From a virus, in IMG/VR virus record IMGVR_UViG_3300023301_000007, positions 1-64,000 of that record: 64,000 nucleotides of DNA, one strand, 5' to 3'. This document shows positions 23,576-32,849 of this stretch, piece by piece. Under the pieces are notes generated by a model that saw only the letters and a program-made list of their open reading frames with translations, made no database searches and was not told where the DNA came from. Position numbers and translations under genes: made by a program. Position 1 is the first letter of the stretch. Each line of letters begins with the position of its first letter.

Positions 23576-24778
23576 ATGCGTCAAACACTAACTTGCAAAT
23601 ATTTAGGGGATAACATGCTAAACGATAAAGTTATATATTCAATATCAAAAACAGGTAAGTTACTAGTGTGGTCGGCTAGTCTTTCACAGACACCAAACGT
23701 TGACGGATACTTAGAAATTGAAGTAACATCTGGTCAAGATACGGGTAAGAAAGTTAATAAAGTCCGTCATGTAAAAGGGGGCAAGAACATTGGTCGCAGT
23801 AATGAGACTACACTACATGAACAAGCGTATATTGAACTAGAACGTTTATACACTAAACAGCATGAAAAAGGATACGTTGACAACAGAGAAAAAGTATCAA
23901 TGGATAAGAAAGTAGGTGATGTACCAAAACCTACGTTGGCTGATAAGTATCCTGATAAGGCGCATCGTTTACCAACTAATACTGACCATATTGTAACACA
24001 ACCAAAGATTGATGGTGTACGCTGTTTTATCACTAAAATGGAAGATGGTAGTTTGCGCTTTACAAGCCGTAGTGGTAAGCCAATCCCTAGCGTTGACGTA
24101 ATTGTAAACGATGTTAAGGATGTTCTACCTGTAGGTCATATTATGGACGGTGAGCTTTACATTAAAGGTTATGAATTACAAGATATTGTTAGTGTAATTG
24201 CACCAACCAAAAATAGAAAATTAGATGAATTAGAGCGTGTTGAATTATACTGGTATGATTATATCCCGTTAAACGGCGAATATTTAACATATGTAGAACG
24301 ATTCTTAGATAACAAATTGACATTTGCAGATAGTTTAGTGATTAAAAAACTTGAAAGTGACGCATACGACGTATCTACGCTTGAATATAACTTTGAGAAA
24401 TACCTAGCCGAGGGGTACGAAGGTTTGATGATACGCGATATTATGGCGCCATACCATTTTGGCAGACGTTCTGCGTCATTATTAAAGTACAAGAAAATGC
24501 ATACTGACGAATTCCGAATTGTTGATATCATTGAATCCACACAAGATGATACTCCACGGGTCGTTTGTGACTTGCGTAACGCCAAGACTGTTACAGTGCG
24601 TATGATGGGCGACAAAGAACATAACTTGGAATATCTCAACAACAAAAAATTATACATTGGTAAGTGGTTAACTATCAAGTATCAGACGTGGACTAAAACA
24701 GGCTCATTACAGTTTCCAGTAGGAGAAGGTATACGTGCCGGTGAAGTTGTTGATGGTGCGTTTATACCGTCACTATAG
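23576..24778 (+). CDS. ATP-dependent DNA ligase
   Basis: 400 residues. The N-terminal ~75 residues resemble a WGR-type domain (NDKVIYSISKTGKLLVW, VRHVKGGKNIGRSNETT). The nucleotidyltransferase core has motif I QPKIDGVR with catalytic K144, motif III DGELY, motif IV EGLMIRD and motif V LLKYKK, and a C-terminal OB-fold. It would seal nicks by forming a lysine-AMP intermediate. It is shorter than T4 gp30 (about 490 residues) and the WGR-like front end differs from gp30, so it may come from another lineage. AAAGAGG lies upstream of the ATG. Confidence 0.92.
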   Translation: MRQTLTCKYLGDNMLNDKVIYSISKTGKLLVWSASLSQTPNVDGYLEIEVTSGQDTGKKVNKVRHVKGGKNIGRSNETTLHEQAYIELERLYTKQHEKGYVDNREKVSMDKKVGDVPKPTLADKYPDKAHRLPTNTDHIVTQPKIDGVRCFITKMEDGSLRFTSRSGKPIPSVDVIVNDVKDVLPVGHIMDGELYIKGYELQDIVSVIAPTKNRKLDELERVELYWYDYIPLNGEYLTYVERFLDNKLTFADSLVIKKLESDAYDVSTLEYNFEKYLAEGYEGLMIRDIMAPYHFGRRSASLLKYKKMHTDEFRIVDIIESTQDDTPRVVCDLRNAKTVTVRMMGDKEHNLEYLNNKKLYIGKWLTIKYQTWTKTGSLQFPVGEGIRAGEVVDGAFIPSL

Positions 24779-24861
24779 GAGTATTTTATGCGTGCACATA
24801 CCTTTTTGATTAGCGATTAAATATATAAAATATATGAACAAACTACAATCAGGAGAGTATT

Positions 24862-25040
24862 ATGAACGAAACAACTATTGCGTCGATGTTAGTTATTTTT
24901 GCGGCTTTTTAATGTCGCCATCAAAAACAGTGTCTGAGTTTTGCATTGATGACGTCACATACGTTACTACACTTTCTGGTATTACTGCTAAGCTAGACAG
25001 TAAAACTAGTAAAATTATTAAATGTACTGGTGATAACTAA
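24862..25040 (+). pseudogene. Small exported protein gene split by a -1 shift at a T run
   Basis: ATG 24862 after AGGAGAG gives MNETTIASMLVIFAAF, then a TAA at 24910. The -1 frame across the T5 run continues as LMSPSKTVSEFCIDDVTYV and ends at 25040. Joined, they give a signal-peptide-like start and a short domain with two cysteines that resembles the next protein (CxDxVxY ... KxxKC). Either an indel or ribosomal slippage on the T run; an internal start at ATG 24912 is also possible. Confidence 0.5.
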
Positions 25041-25041
25041 T

Positions 25042-25266
25042 ATGAAAATATTTTTATACTTGTTTGTGTCGCTCATTTTAATATCGTGTTTAAAATTACC
25101 AACGGTAAAAGATGGTACTAATGACGATTTTGGTTTTGCTGAGGCGTGCTATGATGGCGTAGTGTATTTGAGTAATACATTATTTGAAAGTAGCACAGTT
25201 AAGTTTAATCATAATGGATTAGTGGCAACAACGACAAGTGACGGAAAAGTTTGCAAACCACATTAA
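25042..25266 (+). CDS. Small lipoprotein, 74 aa
   Basis: I chose ATG 25042, giving MKIFLYLFVSLILISCLK: a classic signal with lipobox LISC. The ~57-residue mature part has CYDGVVYLS and KVCKPH, like the gene just upstream. It would be anchored in the host envelope. The role could be exclusion or envelope change in infected cells; this is inferred. Confidence 0.65.
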   Translation: MKIFLYLFVSLILISCLKLPTVKDGTNDDFGFAEACYDGVVYLSNTLFESSTVKFNHNGLVATTTSDGKVCKPH

Positions 25267-25279
25267 AGTAGTCTATAAT
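25251..25279 (+). promoter_or_regulatory. Candidate promoter
   Basis: TTGCAA at 25251-25256, a 17-bp spacer and TATAAT at 25274-25279, upstream of the gene at 25315 with its TTATTGGAG leader. Confidence 0.7.
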
Positions 25280-25314
25280 ACTAAGTATAAGTTAATTTAA
25301 TTATTGGAGTTGTT

Positions 25315-25776
25315 ATGATTAGTGTAAGTGATTGGGTTTATTATGTTTCACCTAGTAATGGTGTTACGTTGGAATATGTGCTTGTACGAGGTGATGGTGC
25401 GTTCCAGTTAGAGTATGATTCTACAGGTGTTGTTTTTGATGATGATGGATATATTAATATCAGTGATTTATTACCGTCTTTCATCCTATCAACTGTTGAT
25501 AATTACCATACTCTTGTTAAACTATATGGCGATAATGTTGTGCCTAAACCTATGGTTAAGCTTAACAATAGAGAATTTATAGAACATTTATGTTTTACTA
25601 GAAATCACGGTGTTAGATGTCTTAATAATGATACTAATGAAATAGTTAAAATATTCTCAGTTATCGTCGATGTTGCAGTATCGAATAACCATAATTACAC
25701 ATTGGACAAATTGACACCAGTAGACGATAACAACGTACCGATTAAAAGTGTAACCAAACAATATGGAGGTGTGTAA
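25315..25776 (+). CDS. Unknown protein, 153 aa
   Basis: It begins MISVSDWVYYVSPSNGVTL; beta-rich, with hydrophobic stretches but no membrane segment. No motif. It overlaps the ribosome-site region of the next gene. Confidence 0.6.
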   Translation: MISVSDWVYYVSPSNGVTLEYVLVRGDGAFQLEYDSTGVVFDDDGYINISDLLPSFILSTVDNYHTLVKLYGDNVVPKPMVKLNNREFIEHLCFTRNHGVRCLNNDTNEIVKIFSVIVDVAVSNNHNYTLDKLTPVDDNNVPIKSVTKQYGGV

Positions 25777-25777
25777 T

Positions 25778-26134
25778 ATGTTACTGTCTAATGCATTAAA
25801 TTCAACCAACGTATACGAAGCATATATAGAATATATTAAAGGTTTCGTTGCGTGTTTTAACCTAAACACTAATAACGTTAAGTTGACACACGATATACAC
25901 ATGTTTAAAATATCAGCAATTGACGGTAAATCTTTTATCAATTGCAATATGCCAAAAACTGATAATGATAATGGTTTTTACAAGATTAAAATTTATCGTG
26001 AACTTAACGGTTTAGATGAATCAACAACGCTTCGCGTTAAGTCAATGTCACACTTCTTTACTATGATTGACTTACGCGCATACTTACACCATGCTTACAT
26101 ATTATCATTAGTTAAAGACATGGTACACGTTTAA
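25778..26134 (+). CDS. Unknown protein, 118 aa
   Basis: ATG 25778 follows GGAGGTGTG. It begins MLLSNALNSTNVYEAYIEY. It is immediately downstream of the 25315 gene, so it is in the same operon. No family recognised. Confidence 0.6.
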   Translation: MLLSNALNSTNVYEAYIEYIKGFVACFNLNTNNVKLTHDIHMFKISAIDGKSFINCNMPKTDNDNGFYKIKIYRELNGLDESTTLRVKSMSHFFTMIDLRAYLHHAYILSLVKDMVHV

Positions 26135-26149
26135 TTATTGGAGAATATT

Positions 26150-26443
26150 ATGAAATTTGACGATGCAAGATTTATCACTCAATATGTAAGAAGTGCTTGT
26201 ATATATCACGGGTATACGATTCTACAGGACGGTAAAATTATTGACCCAAAAAATATTGTTGTTGATGACGAAGGTATACGTATTGTTGATGACAATATAA
26301 CTCACGTCCTGTTTGTTAATGACGCTGATGAAGACGAAGGTTTGTATTGTCATAAGGATGTATGGGTTAATAGAACCTTTGTTGAGGACAGGTCATTTGT
26401 AAAAAATGTTGATATTAAAGATATGATAAAAGGATTAGTATAA
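26150..26443 (+). CDS. Unknown protein, 97 aa
   Basis: ATG 26150 follows ATTATTGGAGAAT. Aspartate-rich (MKFDDARFITQYVRSACIYH, then DDNITHVLFVNDADEDEG). Last gene of the plus-strand run; a terminator follows at once. Confidence 0.6.
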   Translation: MKFDDARFITQYVRSACIYHGYTILQDGKIIDPKNIVVDDEGIRIVDDNITHVLFVNDADEDEGLYCHKDVWVNRTFVEDRSFVKNVDIKDMIKGLV

Positions 26444-26471
26444 AAAGCCCTTCTAAATTGAAGGGCTTTTT
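26442..26471. terminator. Bidirectional terminator
   Basis: A 12-bp stem AAAAAGCCCTTC (26442-26453) with its complement (26460-26471) and a 6-nt loop, between converging operons. Confidence 0.9.
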
Positions 26472-26486
26472 TTATTGAAAGTGTTA

Positions 26487-27224
26487 TTAGTATGTGCGGT
26501 TAATACGCTGTGAACTTTCCAATGATAAGAAATACCTATAGTTGAACGTTACGTTGATTGTCAGTAAGTTATTAGTATTACCATACGATAACTCAACAGG
26601 TGATAGATTAGTAGGGTATGCTTGTATAAGCTTAATACCATGAACATCCTCACCTTCATCATTAATAATGTATAAGTTAACGTCACTAGTATATTCGTCG
26701 TAATAATTAACAGTGTTATCACTATAGTTCATGATAGCAGCTTGCCATGTCTCAAAATATTTTAAGCTGTCCATTGTTGCGTCTGCGTAAAAACTAAACG
26801 TTACTGGCTCATATGTTATACCGTAAGGAACTTTAAACTTAATATTATTTTGAGTTACTTCAAACGTACTAAAACCTCTACTCGGGATAGACATGGTATG
26901 GCATTTTATTGATACCGAATCCTTAGCGTTTAAATCACGTTCAACACCCCTAATGCTACCCGCACGGCTGTTAGCGTCAACCATGTTACCCACAGCGCCT
27001 CTTGGGAGCGACATTTCTATTCTGTACTTTGTTGGTTTAGCTACACCGTTCTCAAATGCTGATATAAATGACCATATATCAGCATTTGATTCACGTTTAA
27101 TCAGTTCGTTAGTCTCGCCCGTAAAATTGCTAAAATTAACACCGTCACGCCCGATTATATTGGACACTAGGTTATATAGCGATATACCATTTGACACCAA
27201 ATTTGATGAATTAATATTTATCAT
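26487..27224 (-). CDS. Tail tube-type protein
   Basis: 245 residues. The core KPTKYRIEMSLPRG, KVPYGITYEPVTFSFYADA, YFETWQAAIMNY, NYYDEYTSDVNLYI and GIKLIQAYPTNLSPVELSY is the tail-tube fold seen in T4 gp19 and gp54. It is probably the tube protein or the tube initiator at the baseplate. The first ~55 residues are extra. It is the last gene of a minus-strand structural block. Confidence 0.7.
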   Translation of the reverse strand: MININSSNLVSNGISLYNLVSNIIGRDGVNFSNFTGETNELIKRESNADIWSFISAFENGVAKPTKYRIEMSLPRGAVGNMVDANSRAGSIRGVERDLNAKDSVSIKCHTMSIPSRGFSTFEVTQNNIKFKVPYGITYEPVTFSFYADATMDSLKYFETWQAAIMNYSDNTVNYYDEYTSDVNLYIINDEGEDVHGIKLIQAYPTNLSPVELSYGNTNNLLTINVTFNYRYFLSLESSQRINRTY

Positions 27225-27227
27225 ATA

Positions 27228-27836
27228 CTACTTCCGTTTATTTTTGACACCAAAAACCTTATCCCATTTCTTACGCGCTTTTTTAACCTTTGTACCTTGT
27301 GCATCATTCCAAACTTGCTGCTGGCTTGCTTTCTTAAAGTCTTGTAGTGGTAACCGACCTACAGTAGTCCAAAAAGATGGTTTAATGATAGCGAACTTAC
27401 TTCTAACGTGACTTGTCAAATAATGCTTGTACGTATGTCCAAACAGTGATGAATCGCCATAAGCGACTAACAAAGGCATAACCTTTTTAATATATGCCTT
27501 TTCGTCATCGCCAGCATCCTTTTTCATTTTGACCATTTCTTTAATAAGTTTTTTTCGTATTGGTGGTGGAATGTAATGCAGATTAATGCCAAAAAAGTTT
27601 TCACCATTCTCAATCTTGACCATTAGCACAAGTGGATTAACGTCATAATAAGGCAGCACGTTATCATCATCTTTCCATTTAGGGTCGTACTTAAACAGTG
27701 CTATCTCACCAATTGGTGGATATTTTTTAGTTGATACGTCAACCATACCGTCAGGTATTTTACTAGCTATTTTCTTAACGGCACCTTTAAACCACTCGAC
27801 AGCTTTATTATCGTCTAATACACTCATATGTTGCAT
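27228..27836 (-). CDS. T4-like structural or morphogenesis protein
   Basis: 202 residues. The signature IALFKYDPKWKDD, PYYDVNPLVLMVKI and FFGINLHYIPPPIRKKLI recurs in T4-like marine phages, where it is usually labelled as a virion-assembly protein. Both ends are lysine-rich (ends KKWDKVFGVKNKRK). It lies 3 bp from the tail-tube gene, so the two are cotranscribed. The exact T4 counterpart is not certain. Confidence 0.5.
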   Translation of the reverse strand: MQHMSVLDDNKAVEWFKGAVKKIASKIPDGMVDVSTKKYPPIGEIALFKYDPKWKDDDNVLPYYDVNPLVLMVKIENGENFFGINLHYIPPPIRKKLIKEMVKMKKDAGDDEKAYIKKVMPLLVAYGDSSLFGHTYKHYLTSHVRSKFAIIKPSFWTTVGRLPLQDFKKASQQQVWNDAQGTKVKKARKKWDKVFGVKNKRK

Positions 27837-27903
27837 TGCCTATTATGTTGTGTTACTATTATTTAACAAGTTATTTATCACCTTATATTCATTGGAGTTT
27901 ATT

Positions 27904-28446
27904 ATGGAAATCAATATTACAAATATACGTACACACGTTGACACTTCAATCTTACCTAATAACAGTATTACTCACTTTGAGTATGGTAATTACACAGATG
28001 ATAATTACGTTGCATTTTTCTTATGTAAAAGTAATGATGGTGTGCTTAGTGGTGAGAATAGTCCAGCTGACGCGGTCAGAGACGATGATGCGCAATATAT
28101 CACACCCGATAATATTGGTTATAACAGCCCATCAAAAGACGTTATAAACAAGTATAATGAAAGCACAAATAAATGGGAATATGTGGTTAATGATGTTTAT
28201 GCATACTACAGAATATTTAAACTACTATCCTTTAATCACAAACACACTTTTATAATTAAACTTATTAATACTGACATATCGGGTTTTGTTACATTAGACG
28301 ATATACCATCAAATATTGTTACTAATTCATATCATAGTTTTAAAACCTTCACTGAGCTTAGCTTTTACTTGAACGAAATTAAAAATAACGCTCAACTTGA
28401 TTATATCCGCTTAACACACAAATTGTATACTTTGCGCAGTCAGTAA
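27904..28446 (+). CDS. Unknown protein, 180 aa
   Basis: I chose ATG 27904, which follows CATTGGAGTT. It begins MEINITNIRTHVDTSILPNN. It sits on the plus strand between two minus-strand structural operons. Soluble, with no motif. Confidence 0.6.
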   Translation: MEINITNIRTHVDTSILPNNSITHFEYGNYTDDNYVAFFLCKSNDGVLSGENSPADAVRDDDAQYITPDNIGYNSPSKDVINKYNESTNKWEYVVNDVYAYYRIFKLLSFNHKHTFIIKLINTDISGFVTLDDIPSNIVTNSYHSFKTFTELSFYLNEIKNNAQLDYIRLTHKLYTLRSQ

Positions 28447-28541
28447 TGTACGTTTAAATGTTGCGTGTGGGGTGTTACTATATAATGGACTGTACTATGC
28501 CACAGCCCGCCAAATAATTGCAATGCTGACCCATAAGGGCT

Positions 28542-28892
28542 ATGAACAACATGAACTATAAAGATGATAACGATATTAAAATTGTTGATTACCTACATTC
28601 TGTATGGGATACACAAATTACATCAGAGGAAAATAAAGCATGGTATTCGCAGTTTAAAGATGAATTTAAAAAGAGAAACGTGGCATTCATTGATACTATA
28701 CGAGAATGTGGTTCATTTATGTTCGTGTTTAATAGCGCGTTAGAGGTAGATAGTATACAACTGTATGAATATCGTTGCAAACCTAAAAAATATTATTGCA
28801 ACGATATCGAAATAACAGTAGAACATCTTATACACATAGCACATCTAGAAATAACTGGTATGTTATCGTCTACCCCTCAAACTCGCGTTTAA
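28542..28892 (+). CDS. Unknown protein, 116 aa
   Basis: It begins MNNMNYKDDNDIKIVDYLH; acidic and soluble. It overlaps the 3' end of the baseplate hub gene on the other strand by 23 bp. No family recognised. Confidence 0.55.
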   Translation: MNNMNYKDDNDIKIVDYLHSVWDTQITSEENKAWYSQFKDEFKKRNVAFIDTIRECGSFMFVFNSALEVDSIQLYEYRCKPKKYYCNDIEITVEHLIHIAHLEITGMLSSTPQTRV

Positions 28893-30039
28893 CCAATTCT
28901 AAATTTGCAACAAACATCTGCTTATTGAGAATAAAACCAATAGCAGTGACTAAATGTCTACCGCTTCTTTTTGGGTCCATTTGTGACCTATCAAAGTAAT
29001 CCTGTTTAGGTATTTCTACCATAATGGATTTACCTAACAAATCAGCAAATTCCATATTACCACTGGTTTGTATCAGTAGCTTTTCTTGCTCTAGTTTAAA
29101 AATAGATGAACGCCTACTTGGTAGCCAAGTGTTATAATCATTTAGTTCGCTATCACCGTCATCCATTATATTATGATGCATCGGTTGGAATATTGCGTGC
29201 GCGCTTGTATCCTCAGTATAATCCTCACCGTCACTTAACTTTTGCTTGTCCTCTGTGTTAGTGTATGTTTTATTTGTCCATTTCTTATTAGTGTAATCAT
29301 ATGTTGATACGTTATTCCCATAAAAACCACTAGCTAAGTTGAGCGCACCATCATAGTGCTCTACTTCATACTTGTTTATTAGGTATGGATAATGCAATGA
29401 CTCGCCAACAGCAGCAGGTAAATACTTAAATTTAATATCAACCGTATCATCATACATATCAGCAATACTTTTAACAGCAAATTCAGTGTTGCTTGTTTGT
29501 ACTAACAAATAATCCGCAACATTATTTTTATGGCATGATTTTAATAACTGCCCAAATGTATTAAATGCCGAATTAGCAGATGACATAAAATTAACTTGCC
29601 CATTACTGCCGTCAGTAGTGCACGTGTACCCACTAAACACTTCACCGAACATATCAGCAATTAATTGTGAAGGCTCACCAACAAGACTACGACTAAAACG
29701 TTTGGTTATGTTTTTTAACATTGGCTCCATAGCAAGATATAACGTGTAGCCAATGCTGTGTTGCGTGAAGTGAACTTTATCACCTATTTTATACAGTACA
29801 AAGTTAAAATCCTTACTTTCCTTTTGCAAGAATTTATTACTGGTTTCTATCGTTATCATCACCTTAGCGTTTTTTTTCATTGGTAACGTGTTTATTAAGT
29901 CGACACTATCAAGAAGAGAAACTTTGGCACTCCAACAGGGGTTGGTTATGTCCAAGTACACCTCAGCAATTGTAACTCCTTCTGTGATATCCTTACCATC
30001 AACTGTTACCTTAAAGTTACTATATCCAAAATTACGCAT
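28870..30039 (-). CDS. Baseplate hub protein, gp27-like
   Basis: 389 residues. The N-terminal part (FKVTVDGKDITEGVTIAEV, NPCWSAKVSLLDSVDLIN) and the later domain with FGQLLKSCHKNN and YPYLINKYEVEHYDGAL match the gp27/gpD hub layout. The C-terminus has GRHLVTAIGFILNKQMFV, the typical closing barrel of hub proteins. It would trimerise at the centre of the baseplate with the gp5-like spike (13383-14186). It follows the gp53-like gene with overlapping ends. Confidence 0.75.
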   Translation of the reverse strand: MRNFGYSNFKVTVDGKDITEGVTIAEVYLDITNPCWSAKVSLLDSVDLINTLPMKKNAKVMITIETSNKFLQKESKDFNFVLYKIGDKVHFTQHSIGYTLYLAMEPMLKNITKRFSRSLVGEPSQLIADMFGEVFSGYTCTTDGSNGQVNFMSSANSAFNTFGQLLKSCHKNNVADYLLVQTSNTEFAVKSIADMYDDTVDIKFKYLPAAVGESLHYPYLINKYEVEHYDGALNLASGFYGNNVSTYDYTNKKWTNKTYTNTEDKQKLSDGEDYTEDTSAHAIFQPMHHNIMDDGDSELNDYNTWLPSRRSSIFKLEQEKLLIQTSGNMEFADLLGKSIMVEIPKQDYFDRSQMDPKRSGRHLVTAIGFILNKQMFVANLELVKREFEG

Positions 30040-30557
30040 TATAAGTATTTCAACCTTTCGTTGTATATGTTGATGAATTCCAATATCTTTTCTTCTTTGA
30101 TGGTATAAATGACTTTCTTTTCCTCATTTAATTCCGCTTCATATTCGTAATTGGTTTTAAATGTTATCTCTGCGGGTAGCTTCATCCCTTGGTCATACAA
30201 GTATTGCATATCCTTTGACAGTTTATGCGGAACGTATTCGCGTGTGCTGACATAGTAGAAACTTTGTGGCGCATCAGGGTTATCGTGCTTAAAGTCTGCG
30301 TATCTACGCAATTGTGATGGTGCCATATACCAATCTTGATATGGATTAACAACATCGTTCAACAAGTACAATATCCAATAGTATTCGCTTGTATCATACA
30401 GCGCTAAACTTGCTTCTTGTGCGCTTTCACCTGATAGTGCGTAGCGCTTTAAATACTCTGTTTTTATATCAGTGATATCAACATGTACAAGGATATTAGT
30501 AACATCCATATCCAGTTTATCAATAGTGTAATTTATGGTATTCTTTTTATATTTCAT
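30039..30557 (-). CDS. 53: Baseplate wedge protein, gp53-like
   Basis: 172 residues. DTSEYYWILYLLNDVVNPYQDWYM is the hallmark of the gp53 wedge family (short parts: YYWILYLLND, NPYQDW). In T4, gp53 lies at the wedge periphery near the hub. The C-terminus is helical and charged. It is sandwiched between the gp48/54-like and gp27-like genes with minimal gaps. Confidence 0.8.
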   Translation of the reverse strand: MKYKKNTINYTIDKLDMDVTNILVHVDITDIKTEYLKRYALSGESAQEASLALYDTSEYYWILYLLNDVVNPYQDWYMAPSQLRRYADFKHDNPDAPQSFYYVSTREYVPHKLSKDMQYLYDQGMKLPAEITFKTNYEYEAELNEEKKVIYTIKEEKILEFINIYNERLKYL

Positions 30558-30559
30558 TA

Positions 30560-31333
30560 TTAAAATCCTTCATCAACGTCACCTCTTACAACTAATTCTA
30601 ATTCACTCCAGGATGTTGTTACAACTATTTGACTTGGAAAACCATTTCTTAGTGTAGTGAAACTTCCAGTACCAGTGTAGTTAACATCAATTTTTGTACA
30701 AGCGGCCTTTTTAAATTTATTGAGCCATTGATTTGGTCCACCTTTCCACATGTATTTTATACTACATTCGTATGGATATGATAGATATGCGCCGTGTGTC
30801 TTATATGCTGGTAATGCCATTCTACGCATTTCAGATATAATAGTATCAATCAAAACACAATCAGCTTCACTCATTGGTGTGAAACGGAATACAAAGTCAA
30901 AGTTACGAAAGTTGACACCTCGGAAAATAGCTGTCACATAAGGGTTTGGTATTTTACCTGCTACACTACCCATTAAACCCTCAGAGCTTGCTCCACCACC
31001 CAATCCTTTGTTAGCGACTTCGCCAGCGTTAAAAATCATAGCATTACCAACACGCGCCTTTACAGCTTCTGTCATGCTATCAATACTTTGTGATTCTGTG
31101 TCACTACCGATAAACTTACGGATGCCTTGTCGCATCAAATCACCAGCCATACCAAACTTCTCGTTATCCCAACTAACAGTAGACGGTTGTGAAATACCTT
31201 CTGGCATCATAAGTGATATATTAGTCTCTGGAAATAATGACCCTAAGTCGTTTTTGTAGAACTGGAAGTTAATGTAAGCTGGATTTAGGTCTCTATTTAC
31301 TAAATTACTTGGAAATATTAAGTGCTTAGCCAT
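30560..31333 (-). CDS. Baseplate tail-tube cap protein, gp48/gp54-like
   Basis: About 257 residues. The segment AIFRGVNFRNFDFVFRFTP and ADCVLIDTIISEMRRMALP is diagnostic for the tube-initiation complex proteins of T4-like phages. Start is uncertain between 31333 (MAKHLIFPSNLVNRDLNP) and 31345; neither has a strong ribosome site. TTAAATACAAATA lies just upstream, so the transcript could be nearly leaderless from a late promoter. Confidence 0.75.
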   Translation of the reverse strand: MAKHLIFPSNLVNRDLNPAYINFQFYKNDLGSLFPETNISLMMPEGISQPSTVSWDNEKFGMAGDLMRQGIRKFIGSDTESQSIDSMTEAVKARVGNAMIFNAGEVANKGLGGGASSEGLMGSVAGKIPNPYVTAIFRGVNFRNFDFVFRFTPMSEADCVLIDTIISEMRRMALPAYKTHGAYLSYPYECSIKYMWKGGPNQWLNKFKKAACTKIDVNYTGTGSFTTLRNGFPSQIVVTTSWSELELVVRGDVDEGF

Positions 31334-31363
31334 ATTATATACCATTTTATTTGTATTTAAGCA

Positions 31364-31397
31364 ATAAAAAATCTCCCTACGTTAATAGAGAGATTTT
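31364..31397 (-). terminator. Minus-strand terminator
   Basis: An 8-bp stem (31368-31375 with 31390-31397) followed on the minus strand by a T-rich run. It ends the 31419-31742 transcript ahead of the structural operon. Confidence 0.65.
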
Positions 31398-31418
31398 AAA
31401 AAGTGGTTATTAAGTGGG

Positions 31419-31742
31419 TTAGAAATAACATACATCGCAATCCTGTGATACAAATATATCGTGTATGTCTGTATTGGTGAATAAATCAATAAGACTAATG
31501 TCGTCAACTCTATGTATTAGTGCATTAGTGCCACTCATTCTAATATCAAACATTTCTACATACAAATACTTGTCACTCATTTGTAAATTAATGTGGTAGT
31601 TGTCTAATGTAATTTGTACCAAGTCAAGTTTAGAATTATAGTTCTTACGTAATACACGCTCTAAGATGTAATGATGGTTTAATACTAAATCACTTATAAC
31701 ATCTAATGCAATAACCTTATCATCGTTAGATAATTTTTTCAT
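31419..31742 (-). CDS. Unknown protein, 107 aa
   Basis: The start follows CTATTGGAGATT; it begins MKKLSNDDKVIALDVISDL. Similar in size and style (a leucine-rich helix then strands, ending with a short cysteine-containing tail) to the protein at 31858, but no clear homology. No motif. Confidence 0.6.
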   Translation of the reverse strand: MKKLSNDDKVIALDVISDLVLNHHYILERVLRKNYNSKLDLVQITLDNYHINLQMSDKYLYVEMFDIRMSGTNALIHRVDDISLIDLFTNTDIHDIFVSQDCDVCYF

Positions 31743-31857
31743 AATAATCTCCAATAGTGTATCATTAATTTATAGTAGCGTGGACTGACAATATGACAGT
31801 CCCGTTATTCTTATTGAGTAATATAAGGTGAGTTCTCAGTAGTAAGGATATAATACA

Positions 31858-32169
31858 TTACTTGATGTGTCTCTTAACGTTATCGACATGCATCAATATA
31901 TCTATAAAAGTAACACACTCAACTGAGAACAAAGTAGTAATATCACAGCTATCTATATTTGAACCATTGTCAAAAACACCAAAGTATAAAATTTCTTGCA
32001 ACGAAAAGTTAAATTCGATTTCTATGTTTACACCATGTTTGATATTTTTAACAAATACAGTGTTAGACATTGCGTCTACTTCAAACTTAATAGTATCATC
32101 GCAAATATCAACGCCAAAGTTATGCATGATTGACTTGGCTAATACTTCTGCTTTATATTCATTTGACAT
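31858..32169 (-). CDS. Unknown protein, 103 aa
   Basis: I chose the ATG at 32169 (MSNEYKAEVLAKSIMHNFGV), which follows TTATTGGAGTT and a strong promoter cassette. The frame extends further upstream through the promoter, which is not coding. Acidic and soluble. Function unknown. Confidence 0.6.
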   Translation of the reverse strand: MSNEYKAEVLAKSIMHNFGVDICDDTIKFEVDAMSNTVFVKNIKHGVNIEIEFNFSLQEILYFGVFDNGSNIDSCDITTLFSVECVTFIDILMHVDNVKRHIK

Positions 32170-32273
32170 AATATGTAACTCCAATAATATAAATAATTGT
32201 TTGTTGAGTGACGGTAAACACCTCTTTTCCCAACCTACATAAACATTATAGCAAGTATAACCACATCTGTCAA
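32170..32273 (-). promoter_or_regulatory. Strong promoter with shared leader cassette
   Basis: On the minus strand: TTGACA (32268-32273), a 17-bp spacer, TATAAT (32245-32250), then GTTTATGTAGGTTGGGAAAA, CACTCAACAAAC and ATTATTGGAG. The leader is nearly identical to that at 18203-18297, apart from the AAAC expansion there. Confidence 0.85.
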
Positions 32274-32393
32274 ATAGTAATTGTAAGTGAATGTAATCAG
32301 TCCTCGTGGTCATCGCGTTACTAACTTCGCAATCCTTATAGACTTCAAAAGTATAATAGTAAGTAATGTTATAAACAACTAAGGTACTATAAC

Positions 32394-32849
32394 ATGTGGA
32401 CATATAAAGGCAAAGAATTCAAAAGTGAAGACATTGATAAAGCATTCGGTTTCATCTATATTATCACTGATACAGAAAGTGGTAAGAAATACATTGGTCA
32501 AAAACATTTCTGGTCAAAAAAGACAGTGCAAAAGAACAAGATTAAAAAGAAAGTAAAATGCGAAAGCGATTGGAAGAGATATACATCAAGTAGTGAAATA
32601 CTAAAAAAACAGGACAAGGTTAAGCTAAAAAAAGAGATACTATTTCTTTGTATCAGTAAAGGCCAAATGAACTATGTAGAAACATTAGTTCAAATGGACT
32701 TACGTGTTTTGGAAGACCAAGCGACTTGGTTAAATGGTATTGTGAATATGAGGTGTCATCATACACACCACAAAATTGAGAAAATTATTGATAGGGATGA
32801 TGATGCATTAAAGACACTGTATGCAGAACACTATATTCCGTTTGTTTAA
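32394..32849 (+). CDS. GIY-YIG-type nuclease
   Basis: 151 residues. GFIYIITDTESGKKYIGQKH near residues 19-38 is a GIY-YIG core (FIY...YIG), followed by KKKVKCESDWKRYTSSSEIL. Similar single-domain proteins are common in marine T4-like phages and other phages. There is no separate DNA-binding domain, so the role may be phage DNA processing or homing. It converges with the gene at 32846 (4-bp overlap). Confidence 0.75.
   Translation: MWTYKGKEFKSEDIDKAFGFIYIITDTESGKKYIGQKHFWSKKTVQKNKIKKKVKCESDWKRYTSSSEILKKQDKVKLKKEILFLCISKGQMNYVETLVQMDLRVLEDQATWLNGIVNMRCHHTHHKIEKIIDRDDDALKTLYAEHYIPFV

Noticed and set aside
24788-24820. 10-codon ORF after AGGAG downstream of the ligase
   Set aside because: The ribosome site is good but ten codons are too few to support a gene; it may be a leader peptide.
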